A stretch of 7,527 nucleotides of DNA from Candidatus Krumholzibacteriia bacterium (lineage in GTDB: Bacteria; Krumholzibacteriota; Krumholzibacteriia; LZORAL124-64-63), in assembly GCA_030643455.1 (NCBI GenBank), contig DAOWLV010000145.1, forward strand, positions 1 through 7,527, in the 5' to 3' direction. The notes under the pieces were generated by a model that ran no database searches, was not told the DNA's origin, and was given only the letters and a program-made list of their open reading frames with translations. The translations under genes were made by a program, and so were the position numbers. Positions 1 to 6,217 of this stretch are shown here, piece by piece. Each line of letters begins with the position of its first letter. Positions within the stretch are counted from its first letter, which is position 1.

Positions 1-138
1 ACCAAGGTGAGCCGGGAACTGGTCATCTTCGTGACGCCGACCATCGTCACCGATGGGTACATGGAGCGGGACAGGATTCTCGAGGAATCCGAAATCATCT
101 ATTCGCCCGAACAGGTCTCGAACATCAATTTGAACTAG
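1..138 (+). CDS. pilQ: Secretin C-terminus, probably type IV pilus PilQ (5' end outside window)
   Basis: The frame is open from the first base and encodes 45 residues before the TAG at 136-138. The segment ELVIFVTPTIV (residues 6-16 of the fragment) is the hallmark end of the secretin domain, the outer-membrane ring-forming channel shared by type II and III secretion and type IV pili. After it come about 29 mostly polar residues, as is common at secretin C-termini. PilQ is preferred over GspD because the next gene is aroK, and a pilMNOPQ-aro order is known in several proteobacteria; that part is inference from context. The pilus-specific AMIN and secretin N-domains would lie upstream of the window, so the subtype cannot be proved here. 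Confidence 0.72.
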   Translation, partial: TKVSRELVIFVTPTIVTDGYMERDRILEESEIIYSPEQVSNINLN

Positions 139-168
139 ACTGCATAGTTCACCGGTTTTCCGGATCCT

Positions 169-198
169 TGCCCCCCGGGGATTGTTCCCCGGGGGGCA
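169..198 (+). terminator. GC-rich hairpin, probable intrinsic terminator after the secretin gene
   Basis: A perfect 12-bp stem (169-180 with 187-198) closes on the six-base loop ATTGTT. The tract after it, TTGTATT, is T-rich but broken by G and A, so termination may be incomplete. It begins 30 bases after the secretin stop codon and ends 18 bases before the aroK ATG. Confidence 0.7.
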
Positions 199-216
199 TT
201 GTATTAGGATGGGGGC

Positions 217-753
217 ATGTGGACCTCATTCATCGGCTTCATGGCCAGCGGAAAATCGACCCTGACCCGCAGGCTCCAGGCCACCACCAACCGTCCGGCC
301 GGCTTTCTCGACGAGATCATCGTCGAGAAAGCCGGCTGTTCTGTTGCCGAGATCTTCTCCGCCGGCGGCGAGGAGGCCTTTCGGGAGCAGGAACTGGCCG
401 CTCTGCGCGGGCTGGATCCGGTCCGGAATCTCGTGCTGGACACCGGCGGCGGAATCATCCACACGGCGTCCGCGGTGGAGTTGCTACGGGAGCGGGGGGT
501 GGTCATCTGGCTGGATGCGTCCTGGGACGTGACCCGTTCACGTCTGAAAGCGGAACCCTCACCCGAGCGACCCCTGATCGGCAAGCTGGGTTGGGCGGGT
601 CTGGAGGAACTTTTCCGTCGTCGTCGGCCTCTTTATGCCGCGGCAGCCGATTTTCGACTGCGCAGCGGCGATCTGGAAGGTGCAGAGCTCGCCAGGATCT
701 CCAGGCTGCGCAGCCTGATCTGGGAACGCAGGCAACAAGGCGGGACGCGATGA
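217..753 (+). CDS. aroK: Shikimate kinase
   Basis: Phosphorylates shikimate at the 3-hydroxyl with ATP, the fifth step of the cytoplasmic chorismate pathway to aromatic amino acids. The 178-residue protein has the usual family length. A Walker A motif GFMASGKS lies at residues 7-14, followed by Asp32, FREQE (55-59, with the shikimate-binding Arg56), DTGGG (75-79), the lid motif RPL (118-120) and RPLY (137-140). The usual paired aspartates near residue 30 read FLD, so the first Asp is replaced by Phe30 and only the second, substrate-binding one remains. The ATG is preceded by AGGA at 206-209 and a G-run. The gene overlaps rsmD by four bases (ATGA), suggesting translational coupling. It lies 18 bases after a terminator-like hairpin, so its promoter must be upstream of the hairpin or transcription must read through. 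Confidence 0.92.
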   Translation: MWTSFIGFMASGKSTLTRRLQATTNRPAGFLDEIIVEKAGCSVAEIFSAGGEEAFREQELAALRGLDPVRNLVLDTGGGIIHTASAVELLRERGVVIWLDASWDVTRSRLKAEPSPERPLIGKLGWAGLEELFRRRRPLYAAAADFRLRSGDLEGAELARISRLRSLIWERRQQGGTR

Positions 754-1337
754 GGGTCATCTCCGGGCGCTGGAAGGGCCGCCGTCTGAAATCTCCCGAC
801 GGAAACGCGGTCAGGCCCACCACGGATCGGGTCAAGGAAGCCCTGTTCAACATCCTGGGCCCCGACGTTGCCGATTGCCTGTTCCTGGACCTCTGTTGCG
901 GCGCGGGTGGGCTGGGAATCGAGGCCCTGAGCAGGGGAGCCGCCGCCGGGGTGTTCATTGACCTGTCCCGGCGGAGCCTTGCTCATGTCCGCGAGAATCT
1001 GGACTCCTGCGGTGCCGGAAGGGATGTTGCCCAGCTGATCTGCACCGATGCCGTAGCCTGGCTGGCCCGCTGGAGACCGGCCGACCATTCCAGGCGATGG
1101 GTGCTGGTGGCGGATCCGCCCTACCGCAGTTCGGCCGCCGCTGCTATCATGAAGGAACTGGAGAGGTTGGCGGAAGCCCCCGGGTTCCTGGCGGGGGTCA
1201 TCGAGCATGGATCCCGCACCCCGGACCTGCCGACGGCAACATCGGGCCGCCTCGCCTGGCAGACCCGCCGGTACGGGGAGAGTTTTTTGGCCGTGGCCCG
1301 TGGTGTGATGCCTGCCGGCCCGCAGGAAGGGGAGTGA
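750..1337 (+). CDS. rsmD: 16S rRNA (guanine-966 N2) methyltransferase
   Basis: Methylates N2 of G966 (E. coli numbering) in 16S rRNA during small-subunit assembly, using S-adenosylmethionine. The 195-residue protein opens with the family signature MRVISGRWKGRRLK and continues with RPTTDRVKEALFNIL (22-36). The SAM-binding motif I is LDLCCGAGGLGIEALSRGA (46-64), where CCGAGG replaces the more usual FAGSGA. The catalytic N-methyltransferase motif DPPY is at 122-125, and the C-terminal strand contains RRYGESFLAVAR (173-184). The ATG at 750 overlaps the aroK stop. The same frame stays open upstream to 168, but that stretch is aroK read out of frame, and the protein's own conserved N-terminus fixes the start. 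The next gene follows within a few bases, as rsmD-coaD often does. Confidence 0.93.
   Translation: MRVISGRWKGRRLKSPDGNAVRPTTDRVKEALFNILGPDVADCLFLDLCCGAGGLGIEALSRGAAAGVFIDLSRRSLAHVRENLDSCGAGRDVAQLICTDAVAWLARWRPADHSRRWVLVADPPYRSSAAAAIMKELERLAEAPGFLAGVIEHGSRTPDLPTATSGRLAWQTRRYGESFLAVARGVMPAGPQEGE
1323..1332 (+). promoter_or_regulatory. Ribosome binding site of coaD
   Basis: The purine run CAGGAAGGGG-like segment just before the rsmD stop gives a Shine-Dalgarno match 7 bases before the GTG at 1340. It also lies close to a second in-frame GTG at 1334. The 1340 codon is favoured because the resulting N-terminus aligns without gaps with E. coli CoaD. Confidence 0.55.
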
Positions 1338-1339
1338 CC

Positions 1340-1816
1340 GTGGAGCGACATGTGCTGTACCCGGGATCTTTCGACCCGGTGACGCTGGGTCACATCGACA
1401 TCATCAAGAGGGCCTTGAAGCTCTTCGACAAGGTGACGGTCGTGGTGGTCAAGGTCGGGAAGGCGGATTTGCTGGAAATCGACGAGCGTGTCCATCTCTT
1501 CCGGGAATCGGTGAAGGGGCTCGGCAAAGTGGAAGTCCATCCCTTCGACGGGCTGCTGGTGGACGAGGTGTCCAAATACGGGGCCGACGCGGTCATCCGG
1601 GGCATCAGGACGCAGGGGGACTACGAACACGAGTGGAGTCTGGCCGGGATCAACGCCCTGCTGGCGTCGGACATCGAGTACATCTACCTGCTGGCCCGTC
1701 CGGACATGGCGGCGGTGAGCAGCACCCTGGTGCGGGATGTCATCCGTCATGGCGGCCCGCTGGAAAAACTGGTTCCCGCGGTGGTTGTCAAGGCCCTGGC
1801 CGGCCGCAAATTTTGA
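1340..1816 (+). CDS. coaD: Phosphopantetheine adenylyltransferase
   Basis: Transfers AMP from ATP to 4'-phosphopantetheine to make dephospho-CoA, the penultimate step of coenzyme A synthesis. With the GTG start at 1340 the protein has 158 residues (E. coli CoaD has 159). It begins MERHVLYPGSFDP; the nucleotidyltransferase motif TLGH is at 15-18 with catalytic His18. Lys41 matches the E. coli active-site Lys42, RGIR is at 87-90, the adenine-pocket region DYEHE at 94-98, and VSSTLVR at 126-132. A GTG at 1334, overlapping the rsmD stop, would add two residues and cannot be excluded. The loop before Lys41 is one residue shorter than in E. coli and lacks the usual SPSK sequence. Neighbours are rsmD upstream and obgE 53 bases downstream, so it is likely part of the same operon. 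Confidence 0.94.
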   Translation: MERHVLYPGSFDPVTLGHIDIIKRALKLFDKVTVVVVKVGKADLLEIDERVHLFRESVKGLGKVEVHPFDGLLVDEVSKYGADAVIRGIRTQGDYEHEWSLAGINALLASDIEYIYLLARPDMAAVSSTLVRDVIRHGGPLEKLVPAVVVKALAGRKF

Positions 1817-1855
1817 CGTTTTCCGACTGACCGTTAACCACGATTGGCACTTTCC

Positions 1856-1861
1856 GGAGGA
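1856..1861 (+). promoter_or_regulatory. Ribosome binding site of obgE
   Basis: GGAGGA lies 8 bases before the GTG at 1870. It decides this non-ATG start, which also gives the conserved Obg N-terminus. The 53-base gap before obgE (1817-1869) shows no convincing promoter or hairpin. Confidence 0.8.
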
Positions 1862-1869
1862 TCGGGTCC

Positions 1870-2889
1870 GTGTTTCTGGATATCGCAACCATCAAGCTGG
1901 AGTCAGGCAAGGGGGGAGACGGCTGCGTATCCACCCGCAGGGAAAAGTACATGCCTCGCGGCGGACCCGACGGCGGCAATGGAGGAACCGGGGGATCGGT
2001 CTGGTTGGAAGCAACGGACGAAATGTCGACCCTGTTGGATTTTCGCTACCGGCGCCACTACAAGGCCGCACCCGGCAAAGCCGGCGGGGGAAACCGCCGC
2101 TCGGGACCCGACGGCCAGGATGTGACCCTGCTTGTACCCTGTGGAACGGCCTTCTACGACGAGGCCGACGATAATCTGCTCGTGGATCTTCTCGAACATG
2201 GCCAGAGGTACTTGGTGGCGCCCGGAGGCAGGGGTGGCAAGGGAAACTGGGAATTCCGCAATGCCCGCAACCAGACGCCCATGCATGCCCAGTCCGGCCG
2301 GCCGGGACGGCAGATCACTGTCCGGCTGGAATTGAAGCTCATTGCCGACATCGGCCTGGTAGGCGAACCGAACGCGGGCAAGAGTACCCTGCTCTCGGTG
2401 GTGACCGCGGCTCGTCCCAAGGTTGCCGACTATCCCTTCACCACCCTGGTGCCCAACCTGGGGATCGTGGACCTGGGTGATTTCAACAGCTGCACCCTGG
2501 CTGATATTCCCGGCCTGATCGAGGGGGCAGCAGAAGGCAAGGGGCTCGGGCACGAATTTCTCCGGCATGTCGAGAGGACGCGGGCCCTGCTCTTGCTAGT
2601 TGATCCGTCCCTGGAAGCGCCACGTCGGGCTCTGGATGTCCTGCGGGTGGAGTTGAAACGGCACGGCCAACGGCTGGCGGAATTACCTTTCGCGGTTCTG
2701 GTGACCAAGCAGGACCTGCTGGATGAAACCGGTGCAGCCGAAGCTTTGGCCATGGTCCGCCAGTGGGGCCAGGACCACGGGGCCCTCGAGGTATTGCCCA
2801 TCTCTTCAGCCACAGGCCAGGGCTTGGGGGATTTGAAAAAGCTTTTATTGAGGCTTTACCGCATAAATTCACCGGAAAACGTTGATTAA
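1870..2889 (+). CDS. obgE: Obg/CgtA GTPase, ribosome assembly
   Basis: Obg is an essential GTPase that binds the 50S subunit during assembly and links it to growth and stress control. The 339-residue protein starts MFLDIATIKL and shows the glycine-rich Obg fold over residues 1-158, including REKYMPRGGPDGGNGG (24-39). The G domain follows: G1 GEPNAGKST (165-173), switch I threonines 191-192, G3 DIPG (212-215), G4 TKQD (279-282) and G5 SSA (312-314). G4 has Thr where the consensus NKxD has Asn, a substitution seen in some TRAFAC GTPases. The protein ends soon after the G domain, so the variable C-terminal OCT domain is absent, as in many Obg proteins. The common neighbours rplU and rpmA (L21 and L27) are not upstream; coaD is there instead. 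Confidence 0.96.
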   Translation: MFLDIATIKLESGKGGDGCVSTRREKYMPRGGPDGGNGGTGGSVWLEATDEMSTLLDFRYRRHYKAAPGKAGGGNRRSGPDGQDVTLLVPCGTAFYDEADDNLLVDLLEHGQRYLVAPGGRGGKGNWEFRNARNQTPMHAQSGRPGRQITVRLELKLIADIGLVGEPNAGKSTLLSVVTAARPKVADYPFTTLVPNLGIVDLGDFNSCTLADIPGLIEGAAEGKGLGHEFLRHVERTRALLLLVDPSLEAPRRALDVLRVELKRHGQRLAELPFAVLVTKQDLLDETGAAEALAMVRQWGQDHGALEVLPISSATGQGLGDLKKLLLRLYRINSPENVD

Positions 2890-2921
2890 AAACAACTTGA
2901 ACGTCCTCCCGGTTTGGATTT

Positions 2922-3863
2922 TTGAAATTGACCAGACTCCGAACCAGCGTGCGCCGTCCGCAACCTGAGGAACACCATCTCAAACCTGGTCATCCCCACT
3001 GGCCGAAGCTGTTGGACCAGACCAATGATCCACCAGCGGTAATCCATGTCTGCGGCAATCTGCCAGTCCTGAATGCACCCTCCATCGCCATTGTGGGTAC
3101 CCGCAGGGCCACCGCTCGCGGCCTGGCCGTTACCCGGGCTATCGCCGCGGAGTTGGCCGCTCACGGCTGGGTCATTGTCAGCGGCCTGGCACTGGGCATC
3201 GATGGCGAGGCCCATCGTGGCGCCCTGTCGGTTCAGGGCAGGAGCGTGGGAGTCATGGCCACCGGGAGCGACAGGATGTATCCCACCGCGCACCGCAGCC
3301 TGAGGGGGAGGTTGGAAGCAGATGGTTGCACCCTGACGGAATTCGAACCGGGCACGCCACCGCTGAAACACCATTTCCCCAGGCGCAACCGTTTGATCGC
3401 CGGCCTGGCCCGGGGGGTGATCGTTGTGGAAGCCCCCCGCAAGAGCGGAGCCATGCTGACGGCCATGCTGGCCCTGGACTACAATCGGGAGGTCTTCGCG
3501 GTGCCCGGACCGGTGGACCTGGAAACCAGCCGCGGTTGTCACCACCTCCTGCGCGAAGGTGCCCATTTGCTGGAAAGCGTCGCCGACGTCACCCGCGTGC
3601 TGGGCAAACCTGATTCCAGGCTGGACCCGATCATGGATCCGGCCCTGGAAATGAAGGCCGAAATTCCCCAACCGATTCCGGGCAGCGCCGCATGCTGGAT
3701 CATGGATCGGATCGATCTTGAAGGAGTATCGCGCGACCGCTTGCGGGAGAGGTGGCCAGGGGCCGAGGATTCCTGGCAGGAGGGTCTGCTGGCCCTGGAA
3801 CTGGCCGGTCTGATCCGAAGGTTGCCCGGGGGACGACTTGCCCGTAGAATCTGGTCTGGATGA
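2922..3863 (+). CDS. dprA: DNA processing protein DprA/Smf, lacking the N-terminal SAM-like domain
   Basis: DprA binds incoming single-stranded DNA and loads RecA during natural transformation; homologues are also common in non-competent bacteria. The 313-residue product has the Rossmann-like core: GNLPVLNAPSIAIVGTRRAT (45-64), SGLALGID (87-94), FPRRNRLIAGL (152-162), SGAMLTA (175-181) and VFAVPGPVD (191-199). A C-terminal winged-helix-like segment spans about 255-310. The core starts about 55 residues in, and the N-terminal SAM-like domain of roughly 60-80 residues found in most DprA proteins is missing. The frame opens only at 2901, after a TGA, so at most seven more codons exist. The TTG at 2922 is the most likely start; TTG 2928 and GTG 2949 are alternatives, and none has a good Shine-Dalgarno match. 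The gene follows obgE after 32 bases and precedes the acyltransferase by 27. Confidence 0.9.
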   Translation: MKLTRLRTSVRRPQPEEHHLKPGHPHWPKLLDQTNDPPAVIHVCGNLPVLNAPSIAIVGTRRATARGLAVTRAIAAELAAHGWVIVSGLALGIDGEAHRGALSVQGRSVGVMATGSDRMYPTAHRSLRGRLEADGCTLTEFEPGTPPLKHHFPRRNRLIAGLARGVIVVEAPRKSGAMLTAMLALDYNREVFAVPGPVDLETSRGCHHLLREGAHLLESVADVTRVLGKPDSRLDPIMDPALEMKAEIPQPIPGSAACWIMDRIDLEGVSRDRLRERWPGAEDSWQEGLLALELAGLIRRLPGGRLARRIWSG

Positions 3864-3890
3864 TGACCCGCTTCCACATGGAGTTTCACG

Positions 3891-4790
3891 ATGACCTCCC
3901 GGCCTCGGCAGTTGCTGGATTACAGCCTGCTTTACCTCCTTTTCCTGCTGGCTCGTCCCTTGCCCCGGGGTTTCCTGCTGGCCATCGGGAGAGGCCTGGG
4001 GACTTTTGTCTGGAAGGTCGTCGGATTCCGCCGAAAAGTTGTTCTGGACAATATGCACCACGCCTTCGGCGGGGAAATGGATGAACAGGAGCTGAGGGAA
4101 CTGGCTCATGCCTTCTACCGGAACCTCGGCATGACCCTGATGGAATTCCTGGCCTTCCCCGGGTTGAAGAAGGACGACTTCATTGACCTGGTCGAGATCA
4201 GGAACAAGGAGCATTATACGCGGTTGGTCGCCGAGGGTGGAGGAGCCCTGCTCGTCTCTGGTCATTTCGGCAACTGGGAGATGATGGGTGCCCGGGTGGC
4301 GGCGGAAGGGCAGAAGGTGAGCTTCATAGTCAAGGAGCAGACCAATTCCCGGGTGGACCGCATCCAGAACGACATCCGTCACCGGGCCGGGATCGGAACC
4401 ATCCGTGCCGGGGGCTCCTCGATAAGGGAAATGATCCGGGCCCTGCGCCGGGGGGAATTGATCGGCCTGGTCGGGGACCAGGATGCCGGACCTGAAGGCT
4501 ACTTCACCGATTTTCTGGGCCGGCAGGCCTCGGTTTTCCGGGGCACCGCCTATTTTGCCTGGAAGCTCAAGGTCCCCATCATCACCGGGTTCATCTTCAG
4601 GCAGCCCGACGGGCGCCACATCATGGAGGTGGATCCTCCGTTCGCGGCCGAACCGGATTGGGACGAGGAAACGGCCGTGGCCCGCCTGACCGAGATCCAC
4701 GTGGCACGTCTGGAGGCGGCCATCCGCAAGGCGCCGGAGCAATATTTCTGGCTCCATCGCCGCTGGAAGACGCGACCTGCGGGTGAATGA
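3891..4790 (+). CDS. LpxL/HtrB-family lysophospholipid (lipid A-type) acyltransferase
   Basis: This family transfers a fatty acyl chain from acyl-ACP, classically to Kdo2-lipid IVA at the cytoplasmic face of the inner membrane. The 299-residue protein has one N-terminal hydrophobic segment (about 8-45), then a region typical of the family with RKVVLDNMHHAFG (48-60) and FYRNLGMTLMEFL (75-87). The catalytic H-x4-E motif is SGHFGNWE with His125 and Glu130. GDQDAG (195-200), the substrate-loop FLGRQASVFRGTA (208-220) and WLHRRWKTRP (287-296) complete the family pattern. GGAG at 3880-3883 sits 7 bases before the ATG. The exact acceptor and acyl length cannot be read from sequence, so lauroyl (LpxL), myristoyl (LpxM) or another lipid remain possible. 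It fits with the heptose genes downstream, though the DUF3467 gene lies between them in the opposite direction. Confidence 0.9.
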   Translation: MTSRPRQLLDYSLLYLLFLLARPLPRGFLLAIGRGLGTFVWKVVGFRRKVVLDNMHHAFGGEMDEQELRELAHAFYRNLGMTLMEFLAFPGLKKDDFIDLVEIRNKEHYTRLVAEGGGALLVSGHFGNWEMMGARVAAEGQKVSFIVKEQTNSRVDRIQNDIRHRAGIGTIRAGGSSIREMIRALRRGELIGLVGDQDAGPEGYFTDFLGRQASVFRGTAYFAWKLKVPIITGFIFRQPDGRHIMEVDPPFAAEPDWDEETAVARLTEIHVARLEAAIRKAPEQYFWLHRRWKTRPAGE

Positions 4791-4802
4791 ACCGGCAGGT
4801 CG
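4773..4802. terminator. Possible bidirectional terminator between convergent genes
   Basis: CGACCTGC (4773-4780) pairs with GCAGGTCG (4795-4802). After a G-G mismatch, three more pairs lead to the loop GAATGA. The stem spans the acyltransferase stop codon (4788-4790) and ends five bases before the DUF3467 stop. It is followed on the plus strand by TTTCTC and on the minus strand by TCTTCC, both short pyrimidine runs, so terminator strength is uncertain. Confidence 0.45.
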
Positions 4803-4806
4803 TTTC

Positions 4807-5112
4807 TCAGCCGGCCTGGAACCCGATGTTCTGGTTGGCTTCTCCCTGGCCGGCCAGTTTGATTTCCCCATGGGTCCCTTCGAAACGCTCGATGTTCACC
4901 GTGAGGGATTTCTGCAGGGCCTTGGCCGACTGGGGGGTCATGATGATCCGCGCATGGACCTTGCTCTTGGCCATCCCGGGAACCAGGCGGGCGAAATCGA
5001 GTATGAATTCCGCCGGACTGTGGGAGATCAGGGTCAGATTCGAGTAGATTCCTTCTGCTTCCTTTTCACCCAGGTCCAGGGTGATACGCTGCTGGGGGGG
5101 CTTGTTTTCCAT
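4807..5112 (-). CDS. DUF3467 family protein
   Basis: This 101-residue protein matches my knowledge of the DUF3467 family (PF11950), whose function is unknown. The recognisable core is EGIYSNLTLISHSPAEFILD (residues 20-39), then FARLVPGMAKSKVHARIIMTP (40-60) and a C-terminal helix-rich stretch with LQKSLTVNIERFEGTHGEI (66-84). There is no signal peptide or membrane segment, so it is probably cytoplasmic. The ATG is chosen because AAGGAG (minus strand, 5118-5123) precedes it by five bases and the protein then begins at the family's usual place. The frame stays open further upstream, but that stretch is antisense to hldA. It is the only minus-strand gene here, convergent with the acyltransferase and divergent from hldA. 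Family members are usually small standalone proteins of about 90-110 residues, so the length is normal. Confidence 0.85.
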   Translation of the reverse strand: MENKPPQQRITLDLGEKEAEGIYSNLTLISHSPAEFILDFARLVPGMAKSKVHARIIMTPQSAKALQKSLTVNIERFEGTHGEIKLAGQGEANQNIGFQAG

Positions 5113-5233
5113 GGGATCTCCTTGGTCGAATTGACACCCGGGACCGGGGGTGGTAGCTTCCCTCGCACGGTCCATGTCGGCCGCTGACCGCCAGTCCCGG
5201 CTTATACATTCACTGCCCAACAAAGAAGGGGCC
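5113..5233. other. Divergent intergenic region between the DUF3467 gene and hldA
   Basis: These 121 bases must hold the start signals for the DUF3467 gene and probably those of hldA. On the plus strand there is one promoter candidate (5131-5159) and a second weak -10-like TATACA (5203-5208) with no matching -35. On the minus strand TATAAG (5201-5206) resembles a -10 box for the DUF3467 gene but has no -35 match at 16-18 bases. Confidence 0.6.
5131..5159 (+). promoter_or_regulatory. Candidate sigma-70 promoter for hldA
   Basis: A perfect -35 box TTGACA (5131-5136) is followed after 17 bases by TAGCTT (5154-5159), which matches the -10 consensus at three of six positions. A TGG just before it gives an extended -10. 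The start would be near 5166, leaving a leader of about 68 bases. The spacer contains the dyad CCCGG-GA-CCGGG (5137-5148), a possible operator. Confidence 0.35.
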
Positions 5234-6217
5234 ATGAGCCCGAAATACAAGGACATCATTGACAGTTTATCCGGCCAGCGGTTGGCCGTTATCGGCGACA
5301 GCATGCTCGACCGGTTCCTGTGGGGCCGGGTCGACCGCATCAGTCCGGAAGCTCCGGTCCCCGTGGTTCGCCTCGAAAGCGAGACCACCAAACTCGGTGG
5401 CGCCGCCAACGTGGCGGCCAATATCTGCGCCCTGGGGGCGCAAGCGGTCCTGTTCGGGTTGTGCGGCAAGGACGAGGCCGCCGGTCAGTTGAAGAACCTG
5501 CTTGCCGAGCGGGGCATCGATCCGGCTGGTCTGATAGAGACGGAAACCCGCCCTACCACCATAAAGACCCGTATCCTGGCCCACAACCAGCAAGTGGTTC
5601 GCACCGATCGCGAAGACGACCGGCCGGTGGACGGATCGCTGGTCGAATTGCTGGTCTCCAGGCTGGAGGAGAATGGCCCCTTTGACGGGTTTGTCCTGAG
5701 CGACTATGGCAAGGGCCTGCTGACCGACGAGGCCCTGGCGGCCTTCATCGCCGCTGGCCAGGCCATGGGGATTCCCCTGGTGGTCGATCCCAAGAAGGGG
5801 GATTACAGCCAGTACCGCGGGGTGACATCCTTGACCCCGAACCAGAAAGAAGCTGAACAGGCCTGCGCCATGAGCATCACCGATGAAGCAAGCCTCAAAT
5901 CCGCGGGTGCAAAACTCCTCGACCGCACGGAAGCGGATGCCGTCCTGATCACCCGCGGGGAACACGGCATGGCCCTGTTTCAAAAGGATGGAGCAGAACA
6001 CCACTTGGCCACCGAGGCGACCACGGTCTACGACGTCACCGGAGCGGGGGACACGGTCATCGCCGTCTACACGGCCGTCCTGTCCGCCGGCGCAGCTTTT
6101 TCCGAGGCTGCCGATCTGGCCAATCACGCGGCGGGTCTGGCCGTCCGCGAACTGGGTACGGCCACCGTGACGGCCTCCCAGTTGGCCGACGCCCTGAACG
6201 AAAAGGACCAGGACTGA
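5234..6217 (+). CDS. hldA: D-glycero-beta-D-manno-heptose-7-phosphate kinase (RfaE domain I)
   Basis: Phosphorylates heptose 7-phosphate at C1 to the 1,7-bisphosphate, an early step in making ADP-heptose for the LPS inner core. The 327-residue protein belongs to the PfkB/ribokinase family. It shows GDSMLDRFLWG (21-31), SPEAPVPVV (37-45), the substrate loop GGAANVA (55-61), SDYGKG (156-161), TPNQKEAE (201-208) and the PfkB signature DVTGAGDT (267-274) with the likely catalytic Asp273. The ATG at 5234 follows the purine run GAAGGGG (5225-5231) and gives the family's normal N-terminus. A GTG at 5150 would add 28 residues unlike the family and would overlap the candidate promoter. The kinase is separate from the adenylyltransferase, whereas E. 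coli fuses both as HldE. The stop overlaps the hldC start by one base (TGATG), indicating coupling. Confidence 0.95.
   Translation: MSPKYKDIIDSLSGQRLAVIGDSMLDRFLWGRVDRISPEAPVPVVRLESETTKLGGAANVAANICALGAQAVLFGLCGKDEAAGQLKNLLAERGIDPAGLIETETRPTTIKTRILAHNQQVVRTDREDDRPVDGSLVELLVSRLEENGPFDGFVLSDYGKGLLTDEALAAFIAAGQAMGIPLVVDPKKGDYSQYRGVTSLTPNQKEAEQACAMSITDEASLKSAGAKLLDRTEADAVLITRGEHGMALFQKDGAEHHLATEATTVYDVTGAGDTVIAVYTAVLSAGAAFSEAADLANHAAGLAVRELGTATVTASQLADALNEKDQD

Noticed and set aside
1813..1840. TTGACG followed by TAACCA before obgE, resembling a promoter.
   Set aside because: The -10 part matches only two of six consensus positions at 16-base spacing, too weak to call.
1121..1888. A 255-codon minus-strand frame opposite rsmD and coaD.
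   Set aside because: It is an antisense shadow of two well-recognised plus-strand genes and shows no recognisable domain.
3629..3708. The 11-base sequence GATCATGGATC occurs twice, 69 bases apart, within dprA.
   Set aside because: Both copies fall in the same reading frame and encode Ile-Met-Asp in unrelated contexts. Two short copies are most simply coincidence.
2886..4871. A 661-codon open frame on the minus strand opposite dprA and the acyltransferase gene.
   Set aside because: Its translation is low-complexity and rich in Gly, Pro, Gln and His with no family motif, while the plus strand encodes two proteins with full sets of conserved motifs. Long antisense frames are common in GC-rich DNA.
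5150..5233. An N-terminal extension of hldA from a GTG at 5150.
   Set aside because: The 28 added residues do not resemble the family and overlap the promoter candidate; the ATG at 5234 gives the normal N-terminus.
5267..6127. A 286-codon minus-strand frame opposite hldA.
   Set aside because: It mirrors the codon pattern of hldA and has no recognisable motif of its own.
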